A stretch of DNA of 64,000 nucleotides from Rhodobacteraceae bacterium UBA6796 (lineage in GTDB: Bacteria; Pseudomonadota; Alphaproteobacteria; Rhodobacterales; Rhodobacteraceae), in contig DKFM01000008.1 of the NCBI GenBank assembly GCA_002452815.1, forward strand, positions 1 through 64,000, in the 5' to 3' direction. The notes beneath the pieces are model-generated. The model searched no databases and was not told the origin of the DNA. It saw only the letters and a list, made by a program, of their open reading frames with translations. Made by a program: the position numbers and the translations under genes. Within the stretch, counting starts at the first letter, position 1; each line of letters starts with the position of its first letter. Below are positions 63,183 to 64,000 of the stretch, one piece after another.

Positions 63183-63807
63183 GGGACACTCCTGAGATTT
63201 CAAGCACGGTTGCCTCGGAATCGGTGACGCTGGCATGACAAGCCACATCAAAAGACCAGGATTTTTGCGCTTCCGAAAGCTCTTCGCGCCATTTTGCCCC
63301 TTTCGGGAACAAGGCCGTCCCGCCGGGCTTCAAATGACGCTCTGCGAACTCCAGCAGCTTTGACAGGGGCGCAAGGGCACGCGCGCTCAGGATATCGGCG
63401 CCAAGGGGCGGGATCGCCTCGATCCGCTGGGACAGAACGCGCGTATGCAGGCCAAGCTCGCGGCTGACCGTCATAAGAAACGCGGCTTTTCGCTGGTCAC
63501 TTTCTACCAATGCCACACCCAGAGACGACCGCTTTTCGGCCGCCAGAATCGCCACGACAAGCCCGGGGAATCCGCCACCTGCCCCCAGGTCCGCCCAGAT
63601 TTTAGCATCTGGCACCTTCGCCAGATCAAAGATCTGCGCGGAATCACGAAAATGACGCCCCCATACGTCCGTCAGCGTTTGAGGCGACACCAGATTGATG
63701 GCCGGATTCCATTTCCGCAAGAGCGCCTCATAGCGATGAAGGCGCTCTATTGTTTCACGTGAAACATTGAAATCCTCGGCGAAGCTCGCCTCATTCGCGC
63801 CCGTCAC
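63175..63807 (-). CDS. rsmG: RsmG, 16S rRNA (guanine-N7) methyltransferase
   Basis: A 210-residue SAM methyltransferase (GidB): [40 protein letters not shown] and [13 protein letters not shown]. It methylates G527 of 16S rRNA. The chosen start, GTG 63807, overlaps the mnmG stop as GTGA and gives the normal length. Codons 11-18 contain a perfect parS site. Confidence 0.93.
   Translation of the reverse strand: MTGANEASFAEDFNVSRETIERLHRYEALLRKWNPAINLVSPQTLTDVWGRHFRDSAQIFDLAKVPDAKIWADLGAGGGFPGLVVAILAAEKRSSLGVALVESDQRKAAFLMTVSRELGLHTRVLSQRIEAIPPLGADILSARALAPLSKLLEFAERHLKPGGTALFPKGAKWREELSEAQKSWSFDVACHASVTDSEATVLEISGVSRV
63721..63747. repeat. Inverted repeat beside parS
   Basis: GAGCGCCT (63721-63728) and AGGCGCTC (63740-63747) form a perfect 8-bp stem ending 3 bp from the parS palindrome, within rsmG. 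Its inner bases TCAT/ATGA extend the symmetry with a one-base bulge. Function unknown. Confidence 0.45.
63751..63766. promoter_or_regulatory. parS centromere site
   Basis: TGTTTCACGTGAAACA is an exact match to the conserved 16-bp parS palindrome. It lies inside rsmG, about 570 bp upstream of the parA start codon, and would be the loading site for the ParB encoded nearby. Confidence 0.95.
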
Positions 63808-64000
63808 GCTGAACGCGCCTTGTTCATCTGCCGCAAACGCATCAACAGCAGGGTCAACGCGGCCGGAGTCACACCATCCACACGCCCGGCTTGAGCCAGG
63901 GTTTCCGGGCGGGCGCGCGTCAGCTTGATCTTCAATTCGGTGGAAAGGCCGGAAAGCGCCGAATAATCGAAGTCTTCCGGGATTTCCCAATGCTCATCGC
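63804..64000 (-). CDS. mnmG: MnmG (GidA), tRNA uridine 5-carboxymethylaminomethyl synthesis protein, C-terminal fragment
   Basis: The last 64 codons of a gene entering from the right edge. The translation includes [40 protein letters not shown] and [12 protein letters not shown], the helical C-terminal MnmE-binding domain of MnmG. Its TGA (63806-63804) overlaps the rsmG GTG. Truncated by the window, not by mutation. Confidence 0.93.
   Translation of the reverse strand, partial: DEHWEIPEDFDYSALSGLSTELKIKLTRARPETLAQAGRVDGVTPAALTLLLMRLRQMNKARSA

Overview
The window is GC-rich chromosomal DNA from an alphaproteobacterium, almost certainly of the Rhodobacteraceae/Rhodobacterales. The evidence is family content and gene order: mnmG-rsmG-parA-parB beside hemW; hrcA-grpE divergent from rph-rdgB; tsaD-gpsA-yciI-EVE; hemD next to a bacterial Mic60 and HemY; a CtrA-type flagellar cluster; and an rRNA leader of the type seen in this family. 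Genes are dense and short start/stop overlaps are very common. No insertion sequence, prophage, integron or CRISPR array was seen.

Layout. 1-455: promoter and leader of a leftward rRNA operon whose 16S gene lies outside the window. 456-5815: msrPQ (periplasmic methionine sulfoxide repair), a DUF302 protein, a K+ channel, smpB, sseA and an aromatic/aspartate aminotransferase. 5865-9024: a MacAB-like tripartite exporter lacking its outer-membrane partner. 9156-16232: a complete 3-hydroxybenzoate/gentisate catabolic operon carrying its own TRAP transporter, under a divergent MarR regulator. 16378-28752: an assimilatory nitrate/nitrite regulon (nasT-nasS, then nrtA-nrtB-nrtCD-nirB-nirD-nasA-SUMT) with a sigma-54-type promoter and an ANTAR-type leader/terminator ahead of nrtA. 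28765-36718: two divergent flagellar operons (fliF-H-N-P and fliL-X-motE-motA-unknown) with a CtrA-like box between them. 36816-36891: tRNA-Thr(CGT). 37174-40777: hemD, mic60, hemY. 40850-43588: tsaD, gpsA, YciI, EVE. 43907-44593: a CbiX-type chelatase. 44607-50828: a Pho box and pstSCAB-phoU-phoB. 50813-56795: a sugar kinase, malic enzyme (maeB) and mutS. 56854-61439: grpE-hrcA (leftward) and rph-rdgB-ridA-hemW (rightward). 61473-64000: parB, parA, rsmG and the 3' end of mnmG, with a perfect parS site inside rsmG. That arrangement usually lies near the chromosome origin.

How the genes work together. The gentisate operon should import a hydroxybenzoate (TRAP), hydroxylate it to gentisate, open the ring, isomerise maleylpyruvate and hydrolyse fumarylpyruvate to fumarate and pyruvate. 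In the nitrate region NasS/NasT sense nitrate and lift termination in the nrtA leader. The ABC importer brings in nitrate, NasA reduces it to nitrite and NirBD reduces that to ammonium, while the SUMT supplies the siroheme precursor. The pst-pho block is a phosphate importer with its PhoU/PhoB signalling arm.

The points most worth a second look are: the sigma-54 plus ANTAR leader of the nitrate operon; the two-headed NrtCD ATPase with complementary degenerate motifs; the 746-residue exported protein of unknown function after motA; the candidate small-RNA locus at 43589-43906; the UUCG hairpin between pstS and pstC; and a repeated GC-rich intergenic hairpin element. I found no wholly novel multi-gene system. 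The strongest candidates for new biology are the uncharacterised flagellar-cluster proteins and the RNA elements. All assignments rest on reading motifs and gene context; no database search was run.
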